From positions 86,503 through 150,502 of the forward strand of contig JAHHGV010000019.1 of NCBI GenBank assembly GCA_019359695.1: DNA of 64,000 nt, written 5' to 3'. The position numbers were made by a program, and so were the translations under genes. How positions within the stretch are numbered: position 1 is the first letter of the stretch; each line of letters opens with the position of its first letter. Positions 8,836-19,185 of this stretch are shown here, in pieces. This DNA is from Brasilonema angustatum HA4187-MV1 (GTDB taxonomy: Bacteria; Cyanobacteriota; Cyanobacteriia; Cyanobacteriales; Nostocaceae). The notes below the pieces were generated by a model, which saw only the letters and a program-made list of their open reading frames with translations, was not told the DNA's origin and made no database searches.

Positions 8836-8965
8836 TAGGACTCGTATTTGATTTTTGACGAAGCTAGGTACACTTTTATTGCTTCTTCCCTGTTCCCTGT
8901 TCCCTGTTCCCTGTTCCCTGTTCCCTATCTCTACGGGTGATTCACCAAATCAAACCGGATTCCTA
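8836..8965. mobile_element. TA-target MITE, family 2, copy 1
   Basis: Imperfect terminal inverted repeats (TAGGACTCGTATTTGATTT and the complement of AAATCAAACCGGATTCCTA) are flanked by TA on both sides (8834-8835, 8966-8967). The flanking sequence is continuous in the uninterrupted copy at 4105-4160, so the insertion is directly visible. TA duplication suggests mobilisation by an IS630/Tc1-type transposase. The interior contains a TTCCCTG heptamer array. Confidence 0.8.
8884..8927. repeat. Tandem heptamer array TTCCCTG
   Basis: About six consecutive copies of the heptamer TTCCCTG lie inside the family 2 MITE. Such short tandem heptamers are typical of filamentous cyanobacterial genomes. Confidence 0.85.
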
Positions 8966-9170
8966 TAGAGTTATTTTGATTTGATTTCTTTACATTTTTT
9001 TAAAATGAAGAGAGTGATATTTCAATTAAAATCTTATATAAGAATATCTTAGAAAAGCTTATCTATACTGGGTTTTGCTGCACTTTTTCTGCTTGGAACG
9101 ATAAAAAAACTTTACTTATCTAAACTTATGTTAATTTACTCGTGTTTTTATTAAATGTGTGTACTAAGCT

Positions 9171-9569
9171 ATGTTGCATTATTTTATAAGTATGTTGAGT
9201 CTCTTACAAAATGCTGACATTATCCCCAAAATATTAATGCTTGACTTTAACAGCCTTGCTGAGTTCTCCCGTGCCAACTGTGTAAGTATTTGTGCATTTT
9301 TGGTACCAGCCAACTTGCTGACCACATTGTTGACCATGATTTTAGTCGCACTCCATCGCCCGTCACATTATGTATGGCAAGTAGCCGGAATTGGCAACAT
9401 ATTTGCATCAGTGATGGTATTGCACGTATACACTTGGTTTATGATTGGCGTGGTCATGGCTCCCACCTATATCTTGCTGTGGCTCGCACTTACCTGTTTG
9501 GTGGTAAACGTAGGGGCAATTATTTTTCAAAAACGCTACACTCAGACGCCTCAGCATAGTAATGGATAA
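9171..9569 (+). CDS. Hypothetical membrane protein, about four helices
   Basis: Encodes 132 residues from an ATG (a second ATG lies 21 nt downstream). Hydrophobic segments cover roughly residues 38-60, 66-85 and 88-115, the last two joined by a short VMAPTY linker. The N-terminus carries an amphipathic stretch and the C-terminus is polar (KRYTQTPQHSNG). No catalytic or cofactor motif is visible. It stands alone, with a hairpin terminator about 105 bp downstream. Its leader contains the second copy of the repeat found before the NACHT gene. Confidence 0.6.
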   Translation: MLHYFISMLSLLQNADIIPKILMLDFNSLAEFSRANCVSICAFLVPANLLTTLLTMILVALHRPSHYVWQVAGIGNIFASVMVLHVYTWFMIGVVMAPTYILLWLALTCLVVNVGAIIFQKRYTQTPQHSNG

Positions 9570-9674
9570 GCTGAGGGATACAGCACAAGAATTCATCAAA
9601 TATCATCAAGCAGATTGAATTTCGCGGTGCAAGCACGTACTTTAGTTTTTTGAGATATTTGTTACAGTCCTCAG

Positions 9675-9694
9675 CCTCAAGGTTGAGGTTTTTT
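9675..9694 (+). terminator. Rho-independent terminator
   Basis: A short hairpin (CCTCAA, GG, TTGAGG) is followed directly by six T residues. It probably terminates the membrane-protein gene upstream. Confidence 0.6.
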
Positions 9695-9743
9695 GTTTGT
9701 AATCAGTCTAGGAGATATAGATAACAAACATCAAAAACCCGGC

Positions 9744-9884
9744 ATGAGACGAGAAACGAGACATGATTCTTTAGTCAACATTCTACTACCTCTGGGATTA
9801 ATCTTTGGTTTGGTTCTACAGCCGAGGAGACGCCTCGATAGTTACGAGTTCTACAGCAAGACATCGGACAATTCAGAAAAATGA
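9744..9884 (+). CDS. Possible small membrane protein
   Basis: A 46-codon ORF (MRRETRHDSLVNILLPLG start) with a basic N-terminus, one hydrophobic segment (about residues 11-25) and a polar tail. The upstream AGGAGATATAG box belongs to an earlier in-frame region, not to this ATG. No homologue is recognised and coding status is doubtful. Confidence 0.25.
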   Translation: MRRETRHDSLVNILLPLGLIFGLVLQPRRRLDSYEFYSKTSDNSEK

Positions 9885-10051
9885 CATTTCTATAAGAAAT
9901 AGGCAAATATGGAGAACTGTTTCAGTTTTATTTCAACCTGAAGATTGACGTTTTTTACTGCTTCGATACTTATGGTTTATGGTGAGTTGGCTCATTTTAT
10001 TTAATAGTCCACACAAGTGAGCGAAAGATTTTTTGACTCAACAATGACAAT

Positions 10052-10576
10052 ATGACTCGGGATGACGCTATGAATTATCTTGTTGCAGTTCTACCAGACA
10101 GATTAAAAGTAGAAGAAGCTTACACTGCCCTAGAAAAAGAAGGTTTACCCACTAATCAAATTGATATTTTAGGCAGGGGATACAAAAGTGCTGATGAGTA
10201 TGGGTTCATCAACCCAAATCAGCAAGCAAAGAAAGGAATAAATCGTTTGGCATCTTGGCTGATTCCCTTTGGTTTTGTTGCTGGTTACGCCTTCAACCTT
10301 TTGACAAGCATCGAAGTACTTCCTATTGGCAGCCTTGGCAATCACCTGATTGGTGGACTGTTGGGAGCCGCCTCTGGTGCTTTGGGTGCATACTTTGTCG
10401 GTGGTGGAGTTGGTTTAACTGTGGGGAGTGGAGATGCTCTACCCTACCGGAATCGCCTCAATGCAGGCAAGTATCTGATTGTTATAAAAGGCAGTCAAGA
10501 ATTAACCAATCAGGCAACTCGCATTCTGCGCCAATTTGAGCCAGAGAACTTGCAAGGCTATGCCGAGCAAACTTAA
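10052..10576 (+). CDS. Conserved hypothetical membrane protein with a YflT-like N-terminus
   Basis: Encodes 174 residues. The first 45 (YLVAVLPDRLKVEEAYTALE, then IDILGRGY) resemble the alpha-beta fold of general-stress proteins of the YflT type. They are followed by glycine-rich hydrophobic segments (about 68-90 and 95-130, GGLLGAASGALGAYFVGGG) like glycine-zipper membrane spans. A second alpha-beta part (KYLIVIKGSQELTNQATRIL) closes the protein. It may sense or buffer envelope stress, but this rests on fold resemblance only. ATGs at 10052 and 10070 are both usable. The gene is monocistronic and converges on the GT4 gene. Confidence 0.6.
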   Translation: MTRDDAMNYLVAVLPDRLKVEEAYTALEKEGLPTNQIDILGRGYKSADEYGFINPNQQAKKGINRLASWLIPFGFVAGYAFNLLTSIEVLPIGSLGNHLIGGLLGAASGALGAYFVGGGVGLTVGSGDALPYRNRLNAGKYLIVIKGSQELTNQATRILRQFEPENLQGYAEQT

Positions 10577-10581
10577 GATCT

Positions 10582-10608
10582 AGACTCCGTCCGGAGTCTG
10601 CGATCGCT
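10582..10608. terminator. Hairpin between convergent genes
   Basis: AGACTCCG-TC-CGGAGTCT forms a perfect 8-bp stem just after the stop of the upstream gene, followed by a HIP1 site and CTTTT. The T-run is weak, so this may be a bidirectional terminator or a small mobile palindrome. Confidence 0.4.
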
Positions 10609-10789
10609 TTTGGTTCAGAGGAGAATGCTGTGGAGACGATTACGCTCCTTTGCAAACAAGGGCGATTGCAAAGGAGGGCAGTTTGGAAAACCACCCCCCC
10701 CCGACTCTGACTAGCAGCAAATTTGCTCTGTGACTTTGGAGTAGCATTACGGAGCCACCCCAAAGAGCACACTTGCTTTCCTAAATAGA

Positions 10790-11869
10790 CTAGTTTCCTG
10801 AAATCACAGGATTGGGCAAATGTCCGTTACTCGAAGCAAACGGTTCTCCCAGAATCTTGCGATAAACTGCTTCATAGCCATCAGTCATCTGCTGAACACT
10901 GAAATGCTCCCAGACATACTCCCAACAAGCATAGCGATCAAGTTCAGCAACCTTGCTAACGGCACTGATACATTCTTCAACATTGTTGCAGAGAAAGCCT
11001 GTTTTACCGTGGACAATAACCTCTTTTGTAGACCCCATGTTCATGGCAATCACTGGAGTACCAGATGCCATTGATTCAATCATCACCAACCCGAACGGTT
11101 CTCGCCAAGTAATTGGGAACAAAGTGGCTACTGCACTTCCCATCAAAGCATTCTTTTGCTCATGGTTGGCTTCACCCAAATATTCAATTTGCTGACCATC
11201 AATAAAAGGTTTGACTTTACTTTCAAAGTATTCCATATCAACCGCATCCACTTTACCCGCTATCTTCAAGCGCCAGCCTGTTTGTTTAGCAATTTGTATC
11301 GCCAAATGCGTTCCTTTCTGTGGAGAAATTCGACCTAAAAAAGCCAGATAATGTGGCTCTTGTGGTTGGGGATGAAATTTATAACTGCCAACATTAATCC
11401 CGTTGTAAACTGTCGCTGCATACTTCATCCCTAGCCTTTCTTCTCGCTGTGCATCGGAAATACTAATGTAAGGCTGATTTTTTGCATATTTATATAATTT
11501 TTCGTTGTCAGGAGTAAAAATTCCATGCAATGTGTGAACGGTGGGTGTTTTTACTAGATTGGCGTAGCTCAAGCTGATGTGTCCCGTGTGAGAATGAATA
11601 ATATCAAACTCGTTCGCTCGCTCATACACTCGAGCTAAATTCAGCATCTCATACACACTGTACTCTTTGACAGTCTCATCAAGTCGTACGGCACGAGGAT
11701 GAACTGATTCAAGCTTTGCCAAACTGATAGAATCTCCCGATGCAAATAGCGTAACTTCGTGTCCACGTCTGACTAATTCATCGGTTAACAATCCAACTAC
11801 TAACTCTGTACCGCCATAACCTGGAGGTGGTACTCTTTCCCAGAGTGGAGCAATTTGGGCTATTCGCAT
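10790..11869 (-). CDS. GT4 family glycosyltransferase
   Basis: Encodes 359 residues with the GT-B layout. The N-terminal domain has the glycine-rich PPPGYGGTELVVGLL loop. The C-terminal domain begins with YLAFLGRISPQKG and carries the GT4 E-x7-E motif in EPFGLVMIESMASGTPVIA. It probably transfers a sugar from a nucleotide-sugar donor to a glycolipid or small acceptor. Close relatives are annotated simply as glycosyltransferase family 4, often outside polysaccharide loci, as here. The ATG at 11869 is clear. The gene is isolated from the exopolysaccharide block at 43-56 kb, so a role in glycolipid or sucrose-like metabolism cannot be excluded. Confidence 0.85.
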   Translation of the reverse strand: MRIAQIAPLWERVPPPGYGGTELVVGLLTDELVRRGHEVTLFASGDSISLAKLESVHPRAVRLDETVKEYSVYEMLNLARVYERANEFDIIHSHTGHISLSYANLVKTPTVHTLHGIFTPDNEKLYKYAKNQPYISISDAQREERLGMKYAATVYNGINVGSYKFHPQPQEPHYLAFLGRISPQKGTHLAIQIAKQTGWRLKIAGKVDAVDMEYFESKVKPFIDGQQIEYLGEANHEQKNALMGSAVATLFPITWREPFGLVMIESMASGTPVIAMNMGSTKEVIVHGKTGFLCNNVEECISAVSKVAELDRYACWEYVWEHFSVQQMTDGYEAVYRKILGEPFASSNGHLPNPVISGN

Positions 11870-13098
11870 AAAAACTCTCCTAAAAAGTAAGTCTTAAATC
11901 AAAAGAGTATTCTCTCTGACGAATAAAGAATTCCCACATATTCAAAATGGTGATATCTGAGTTTGCAGATAAAGTAGTATATTAATAACAAAACAGAACG
12001 CAGAACGAGAGAATTTCCCATAAATAAAATGTGTTGTATTTGGCAAGAAAGGAATTCTTTTCGTATCTATAAAAAAATTACGAACTTGATACCATACTCT
12101 CCAAGGGCGTTGTACAGAACTTATACCGACCAACGCAAGTTTTTTTTTCGCCAGTTCTGACAACTGTGTTCTGTTAACGCAGCGCCCCTTTTAGGGGCTA
12201 GTAGACCGTAGGTCGGCGCAGCCCGTTCTTTTTTGATAAGAATTTAATAATATTTTTATATGTATAGGAATCCGGTTTGATTTGGTGAGACCAGTGCTGC
12301 ACAGAGAAGTGCCTTGCGCGGGTTCCCCGCGTTGTGGCAACTTCGGAGAGGGTTTCCCTCCGTAGGCATCTGGCGGAGCGCGTTAGCTCCGACCCCCTTA
12401 GGGGCTAGCGGAACCGGAGGTTCTCCCCGATAGCCGTAAGGCGTGGCCGTTCCCACTAGGGTGAATCACAAAGTAGAGACGCTTAACGCTTAACGCTTAA
12501 GAAGCAATAAAAGTGTACCTAGCTTCCTCAAAAATCAAATACGAGTCCTATAGCTTTAAAGATTGTTTGTCTGTTTGTCTCTCTGAGGTAGGGAAGTTAT
12601 TCTCTATGTAATCAAAATATACCCTTGTGATTCATAATGAGAAAAACAACAAAACTTATTTCCATTGATGGATTACAGTTTATACAAAATTATAAAATGT
12701 TGTTATAACTACCATTTATCCCTCGCAAAGAATAGAACAAAAGAAATATAAAATTTTTGCATTATCATTATCTGCAATATTGTCAACTACCCTTTTTACA
12801 TAATTTTCAAAAGAGTATTGTAAACACATATAAAGTTATGTCTCCCTACAAAACATTATTAATATCGCTAGAATAGTTTTATCCACAAAGTTTAATGTGG
12901 TTGATCAACCAGAACCAAAGGACAAAAGTCCTGCGGAATACTGGCATCGTTTGAAGAAAATTTGAAAATAAATCAGGAATAGCAATTAGACTTTAGTTCT
13001 CGTACTCCATGACTTAGAGAGTTGAGAAAAAGATATTTGCTATTACCTAGTTTCTACACCGTGTATTCGTTAAACCAGTAAAAATCACTCTAAAACAT
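11870..13098. other. 1.2 kb gene-poor region
   Basis: No convincing gene is seen. The region holds small GC-rich dispersed repeats (about 12180-12230), a family 2 MITE (12265-12550) and A/T-rich sequence. A 22-codon GTG-started ORF at 12897-12965 (VVDQPEPKDKSPAEYWHRL) has a protein-like composition but no RBS; I leave it unannotated. Confidence 0.6.
12265..12550. mobile_element. TA-target MITE, family 2, copy 2, with nested repeat
   Basis: The ends TAGGAATCCGGTTTGATTT and the complement of AAATCAAATACGAGTCCTA are flanked by TA dinucleotides. Internal sequence GTGTACCTAGCTTCCTC matches copy 1 at 8836-8965 in reverse orientation. The middle is expanded by a GC-rich dispersed repeat (GCGGGTTCCCCGC, GGAGAGGGTTTCCCTCC) also seen at about 50805-50860. 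TTAACGC heptamers lie near the right end. Confidence 0.75.
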
Positions 13099-13185
13099 AT
13101 GTTTACGGACAGACCAATTGTGTTGTGGTTAAGCGTTTTTCTTGTGCTTCTCGGTTACTGGCTTCTGGTTAATCTAGTACTGTAA
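13099..13185 (+). CDS. Candidate 28-residue single-helix membrane microprotein
   Basis: ATG to TAA, 28 codons: MFTDRPIVLWLSV, then an unbroken hydrophobic run to the end (...LVNLVL). A short polar N-terminus plus one transmembrane helix is the shape of the small subunits of photosystems, cytochrome b6f and NDH-1. The sequence does not match any such subunit that I know. A strong intrinsic terminator begins 19 nt after the stop, which argues for a real transcript ending here. No clear RBS is seen. Confidence 0.5.
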   Translation: MFTDRPIVLWLSVFLVLLGYWLLVNLVL

Positions 13186-13203
13186 AGCAGTAAAAACTCG
13201 CTT

Positions 13204-13239
13204 GTTGGGTTTTCCTGGATGGGAAACCCAATATTTTTG
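13204..13239 (+). terminator. Rho-independent terminator after the microgene
   Basis: TTGGGTTTTCC pairs with GGGAAACCCAA around a short loop (TGGAT) and is followed by TATTTTTG. It lies just downstream of the 28-codon ORF and upstream of no other plus-strand gene it could serve. Confidence 0.75.
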
Positions 13240-13369
13240 TTTGACGAGTTATTGTAAATATAGCAATCCGCAGCACATTTGTGTCGGCGTAGCCTATGCG
13301 TAAGCGCAAAGCGTGCCCTTCGGCTTCTTGTTTAGAGACATCTGCTTAGACTAGGATGTTTTCAACACC

Positions 13370-13547
13370 AGAACCTCGAATCTGCAAGCATTTTCTAGCA
13401 TCTTCTCAGTCTCTTTAACATTTTCAGGCTTTTCCTGTAATTGATGGCAACGTTTGCTCCTTCTTGAGCAAATCTCACTGCAATTGCTTGCCCAATTCCC
13501 AAACTGGCACCCGTCACCAATACATTCTTACCTTTTAAACCTTTCAT
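13370..13547 (-). pseudogene. Remnant of an SDR-family oxidoreductase (N-terminus only)
   Basis: From the ATG at 13547 the minus strand reads MKGLKGKNVLVTGASLGIGQ, the TGxxxGIG cofactor site of short-chain dehydrogenases, and then QEGANVAINYR. After that the frame shifts: the original continuation (KPENVKETEKMLENA) lies in another frame and the in-frame stop is at 13395. The remaining 200 codons are gone. It is similar to the N-terminus of glucose 1-dehydrogenase-type SDRs. Confidence 0.8.
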
Positions 13548-13650
13548 CTTTCTTTCAAAAAAAGTAGCTGTTTGCTTTTCTTCAATTCCTACCCTCAGAA
13601 AGTAGGAAGAAAGGACAGTTAACTATAAAAATGTAGATAGAGATAGTTTG

Positions 13651-15165
13651 ATGATCTCAATTGAAGTCTATAAATGTATCGGTATTTTATCCGTGAGTAC
13701 AAACAAACCTGTTACCGTTAAAAAAACTTCTCTAAGAGAAAAATATCGCCATCATAATTCTAACACAACAAGTTGGCTAGGGTTATGCTTGGGTTTGACC
13801 GGACTTGCAATTGTTTCAGTAATAGCAGGAGAGGTGTTGACACTTTCGTTAAACAGTAAACCTTTAATGCAAGCAGATTTGAGTCCACAGGAGGCGGCAG
13901 TATTTGGTAGCGATCGCATTTTGGAACAAAGGTTACAATTTTCCGAGTTAACTCGCCCTGTAAATATTTTAGTTATGGGAATGAGCGTACTTTCATCAGA
14001 TATTCAAAGTCCTCCTAAAGAAACTAAAAATCTCAAATACTTACCCCAGGTAAACTCCTTTGATGGTCTTTCGGATGTCATCCTCTTACTGAGATTTCAT
14101 CCAGAAAAGAAAACAATAACCATGCTTTCTATTCCAAGAGATACCCGTGTTCCTATTGAGGGGCATGGTATGAAAAAAATTAATTCAGTTAATGTTCAAG
14201 GTGGACTTTCTTTAAGTGCCAAGACTGTTAGTCAATTGCTGGGAGGAGTAGACATTGACCGATATGTGCGGATTAACGTTTTAGGAGTTGGCAAGCTGAT
14301 AGATGCTTTGGGAGGAGTGACGGTTAATGTTCCCAAAGATATGAAGTATCAAGATGATTCCCAGCATTTATACATCAATTTAAAAGCTGGAAAGCAACAT
14401 CTCAATGGCGACAAAGCATTACAACTGTTACGCTATCGTCATGATGGGCTTGGGGATATTGGTCGGGTTCAGCGACAGCAAATGGTCATCAGATCACTTA
14501 TGGAGCAAACTCTCAACCCTAAAACTCTAGGACGATTGCCAGAAATTATTAAGGTCATTCAAGCACACATCGACACGAATTTGACGGTTGAAGAATTGAT
14601 GACACTCGCAGGCTTTGGAATGCAAAATAAAGGGTCAAATGTAGAAATGTTAACGATTCCAGGTAGATTTAGCGAGAAAGGAGAATTTGATGCTAGCTAT
14701 TGGCTACCAGATTCTGATCGCATCGCAGCTATGATGACTCAAAACTTTGATTTGGAACCTGTTAAGACATTACAAGCATCTGATCCAAGTACTTTACAAA
14801 TAGATATTCAAGATACTACAGCTAGCGATAGCACCAGTGTGCAAGATTTGCTCACAAAATTGCAACAAGCAGGTTATGCCAACGTTTATCTGTCTAACTC
14901 TTGGAGTGAACCTGTTAGTGTGACTGAGATTGTCGCCCAACAAACAGATACTGCTAGTGCTGAAGCAATTCGCAAGACTTTGGGATTTGGAAAAGTTCAA
15001 GCGCCAAGCACTCCTGAGATCGACTCGCACATCACTATTGTGTTAGGTAAGGATTGGTTGCAGCAACAAGATAGCGGTTTTCAATTGAGTAAAATACATC
15101 AAACAGTTCAGCAACCGCAGATAAACACAGATGAATATGTCTTTCATCTGGATGATAAGCCCTAA
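13651..15165 (+). CDS. LytR-CpsA-Psr (LCP) family protein
   Basis: About 504 residues from the ATG, or 491 from a GTG at 13693. A transmembrane helix lies near residues 43-65. The LCP domain follows, from about 100 to 290 (VNILVMGM; SDVILLLRFHPEKKTITMLSIPRDTRV; MKKINSVN; ALQLLRYRHDGLGDIGRVQRQ), with the Arg and Asp residues that bind polyprenyl pyrophosphate. A LytR_C-type domain lies near 380-490. LCP proteins transfer glycopolymers from lipid carriers to peptidoglycan. Here it may anchor or trim polysaccharides made by the locus at 43-56 kb. It stands alone in the plus direction with no visible terminator. Confidence 0.88.
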   Translation: MISIEVYKCIGILSVSTNKPVTVKKTSLREKYRHHNSNTTSWLGLCLGLTGLAIVSVIAGEVLTLSLNSKPLMQADLSPQEAAVFGSDRILEQRLQFSELTRPVNILVMGMSVLSSDIQSPPKETKNLKYLPQVNSFDGLSDVILLLRFHPEKKTITMLSIPRDTRVPIEGHGMKKINSVNVQGGLSLSAKTVSQLLGGVDIDRYVRINVLGVGKLIDALGGVTVNVPKDMKYQDDSQHLYINLKAGKQHLNGDKALQLLRYRHDGLGDIGRVQRQQMVIRSLMEQTLNPKTLGRLPEIIKVIQAHIDTNLTVEELMTLAGFGMQNKGSNVEMLTIPGRFSEKGEFDASYWLPDSDRIAAMMTQNFDLEPVKTLQASDPSTLQIDIQDTTASDSTSVQDLLTKLQQAGYANVYLSNSWSEPVSVTEIVAQQTDTASAEAIRKTLGFGKVQAPSTPEIDSHITIVLGKDWLQQQDSGFQLSKIHQTVQQPQINTDEYVFHLDDKP

Positions 15166-15399
15166 TATCGTTAAAAAAAGCACAAAAAATCGGACTCAGA
15201 AACAACCATTACCCGCTTAAAAACTTTATTTTTTTAATTTCTACATTACTTCTGGATTACGCGCATCAAATTCTTACTGTTGCGCTGTTTTGTTGTGTCT
15301 TAGTCTAAAGTCCAGCAGTTAGCAAATGAGTGAATTGCAAACAAAAATACCAACTGATACTTGGGTGGTAGCTACCCCTGAAAATACATAATTTATAGT

Positions 15400-15640
15400 C
15401 ATCTTGCATTTTATTTGTAATAAAAAAGAGGTAACAGGGAACGCTTAACCCTTAACAGGGTACAGAAAATAAAATGCGCGTTGTGGGTTAAAAGCCCATT
15501 TCAAACAAAGAATTATTTTGAGGGCACGACAAGGCTGATAAAACAAGGCGTCCTTATTTCAATCCCACGTTCTGGGCTGCACTGGTGTTAAGAGTTCCCT
15601 TTTCCCTGTCGCTGCTGAATTTTAAGTTTCATGCAAGATG
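15400..15640. repeat. Possible MITE with CATCTTGCAT ends
   Basis: Ten-base inverted repeats (CATCTTGCAT and ATGCAAGATG) bound 241 bp of non-coding sequence with heptamer-like repeats (AACAGGG, CTTAACC). The core ATCTTGCA resembles the ends of the family 1 MITE but the interior differs. No target duplication is clear. Confidence 0.4.
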
Positions 15641-15664
15641 TCCAATATTGCAGATGACAAATAA

Positions 15665-16069
15665 CTATGGTTTTTGAGTGGCGATCGCCAATTTTGCTCC
15701 GTCCACTCGCCGCACTTTATCCATCACTGCTACAACTTGACCGTGACTTACTCCTTCATCTGCATTTATCACAACCATCATTTGCTGTTGCGGTTGAACT
15801 TTTTGTCGCACACCGTTTTCTAACTGTTCTATACTAATCGCCTGCTTGTCTAAAAACATTTGCCCAGTCTTATTGATTGTCACCGTGACTTGTGCTGGGC
15901 GTTCTACTTGTCCTGTGGCTGCTTTGGGTAGGTTGACTGGTAATCCTTGCGATCGCGTTAAAAATAGCGTTGACATGATAAAAAAGGTTAATAGTGCAAA
16001 CATCACATCAATCAACGGCACAATGTTGATAGTCAGTGGTAGTTCTGGCTCATCATCTAGTAGGCGCAT
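15665..16069 (-). CDS. exbD: ExbD/TolR biopolymer transport protein
   Basis: Encodes 134 residues: a short cytoplasmic N-terminus, one transmembrane helix containing the essential Asp (INIVPLIDVMFALLTFFIM) and a periplasmic domain (VTVTINKTGQMFLDKQ; VVINADEGVSHGQVVAVMD). It couples the proton gradient to TonB as part of the ExbB-ExbD motor. It overlaps exbB by 17 bp, so the two are translated together. The divergent TonB-family gene at 17243 is the likely partner. Confidence 0.92.
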   Translation of the reverse strand: MRLLDDEPELPLTINIVPLIDVMFALLTFFIMSTLFLTRSQGLPVNLPKAATGQVERPAQVTVTINKTGQMFLDKQAISIEQLENGVRQKVQPQQQMMVVINADEGVSHGQVVAVMDKVRRVDGAKLAIATQKP

Positions 16070-16706
16070 AAGTTCTGTCTCCTCGTTGATAGCGACGACG
16101 GTAAAGTAATTCTAGCTGTCCGCCATATTCCTGAATCCGGGCAATTTGGCGCTGGTAAAGTCCCCGGAAGGTATTGGCAAAAAGTAGGGTAAAAATAGCA
16201 ACCACCAATCCTGAGGCGGTAGCAATGAGTGCTTCACTAATACCCCCTGTGACTGCTGTGGTTTTAGTACCCCCCACATCACCTACATTCAATCCAGCAA
16301 ATGAGGCAATTAATCCCAAAATCGTGCCCAGAAGACCCAACAATGGAGCAAGACCGACAATGGTTTCAAAGATATTTTGAAAGCGCTTGAGCAAAGGTAT
16401 CTCTGCTTGTGCTTCACTTTCTAGTGCCAAGCGAAATTCTTCTGGCGTTGGTTCCTCCAGTTCTAACGCAGCCAAAAAAACACGTGAAAGCGGTAAATCA
16501 GCATTTTTCTGAAGTATATCCAAAGCACTAACCACATTACCTCCACGGTAAAGGTTCAGTACTTCTCGCACCACACGGCCTTGACGGTTATTAATGCCAT
16601 ACCAAAATTTAACACGTTCGATAATCAGCGCCACTGCCAAGACTGAACAAGCCAGCAGAGGCCACATTATCACACCGCCTTCCGCAAACAGATTTTTAAT
16701 CGCCAT
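16053..16706 (-). CDS. exbB: ExbB/TolQ/MotA proton channel protein
   Basis: Encodes 217 residues with three hydrophobic segments: about 10-30, then two in the conserved MotA/TolQ/ExbB block (IVGLAPLLGLLGTILGLIASF and ISEALIATASGLVVAIFTLLF). The long cytoplasmic loop lies between helices 1 and 2. ExbB forms the pentameric channel around ExbD. It starts at a clear ATG and is first in the exbB-exbD operon. Gene order and orientation relative to tonB suggest a shared regulatory region, 16707-17242. Confidence 0.92.
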   Translation of the reverse strand: MAIKNLFAEGGVIMWPLLACSVLAVALIIERVKFWYGINNRQGRVVREVLNLYRGGNVVSALDILQKNADLPLSRVFLAALELEEPTPEEFRLALESEAQAEIPLLKRFQNIFETIVGLAPLLGLLGTILGLIASFAGLNVGDVGGTKTTAVTGGISEALIATASGLVVAIFTLLFANTFRGLYQRQIARIQEYGGQLELLYRRRYQRGDRTYAPTR

Positions 16707-17242
16707 GTACTATTCTCTCAAGCCACTAATTTTGTTAGGCTACCAGATTATGTGTTGTAAATGATATAACTTCTCAATATATTTTCAAGAAAATAAAATT
16801 TTCTGTTCATACTCTGACAATTAACTTTCAATTACTTTATTCTTTAGCGTTATCAACTTAGCACAGGTAATATGTTTCGGCGATATTTCACTCTAAATAC
16901 AGTCAGCGTTTATTTTGATAGCCTGATTGACATTTGCTTCTAAATGTTTTAAAATATGCGATTACTGATAAGAGATAGCATTAAACTATGAGCTTCTCTG
17001 ATACAGCTAGCGGCTGAAATATTAAACCTAGGATTGTCTACTTATTTCGCCATGTAGGGATCGAAGTTATTTCTCTCTAAGTAATAAATCATAATCTCTA
17101 AATTTGTTGAATTACTACAGATACTAAGCTGAAGCTACATTTCACTCGATACAAAGTCAGTAATAGTCCTAATAGCCTAATTGACATTTCCTCGTAAATG
17201 TTTTAATCTTCCTAAGTTGCTGATAATCCGTAGCATTTAACT

Positions 17243-18919
<1,677 letters not shown>

Positions 18920-18949
18920 GGCTGTATAAAAAGTGATGCAATACAGACT

Positions 18950-18993
18950 TGGCGTAGATGTGGAGTAGATACTTCAACTGCACATCTACGCCA
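18950..18993 (+). terminator. Long hairpin after tonB
   Basis: TGGCGTAGATGTG pairs perfectly with CACATCTACGCCA across an 18-nt loop, about 30 bp after the tonB stop, and is followed by CTTTGGTTTTG. Probable terminator of the tonB transcript. Confidence 0.65.
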
Positions 18994-19185
18994 CTTTGGT
19001 TTTGAGGTTTTGCTAATTTAAAGTAACACGTAGAAATCTCTGCTAGTCATTCTCCTTTACTTGGGAAGAAATTTGTTAGTTCTGTCCCAAGGAAGATGAA
19101 AATATGGAAACTTGCAGTAAAACAGAATTAAAGCAATCCATGTTCCAAAAGAGCTATAAAGTATCAGTCTCAATTGGTAAAAATC

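Larger units (their letters stand above)
8346..9170. other. Gene-free stretch filled with mobile repeats
   Basis: This 825-bp gap holds two unrelated MITE-like elements (8422-8674 and 8836-8965), a small GC-rich dispersed repeat (about 8705-8745), a TTCCCTG heptamer array (8884-8927) and the second copy of the NACHT leader repeat. No gene is supported. Confidence 0.7.

Noticed and set aside
12897..12965. 22-codon GTG ORF (VVDQPEPKDKSPAEYW)
   Set aside because: Protein-like composition but no RBS or terminator; too short to call.
16707..17242. Fur-type operator between exbB and tonB
   Set aside because: The A/T-rich stretches do not match the Fur consensus well enough to call a site by eye.
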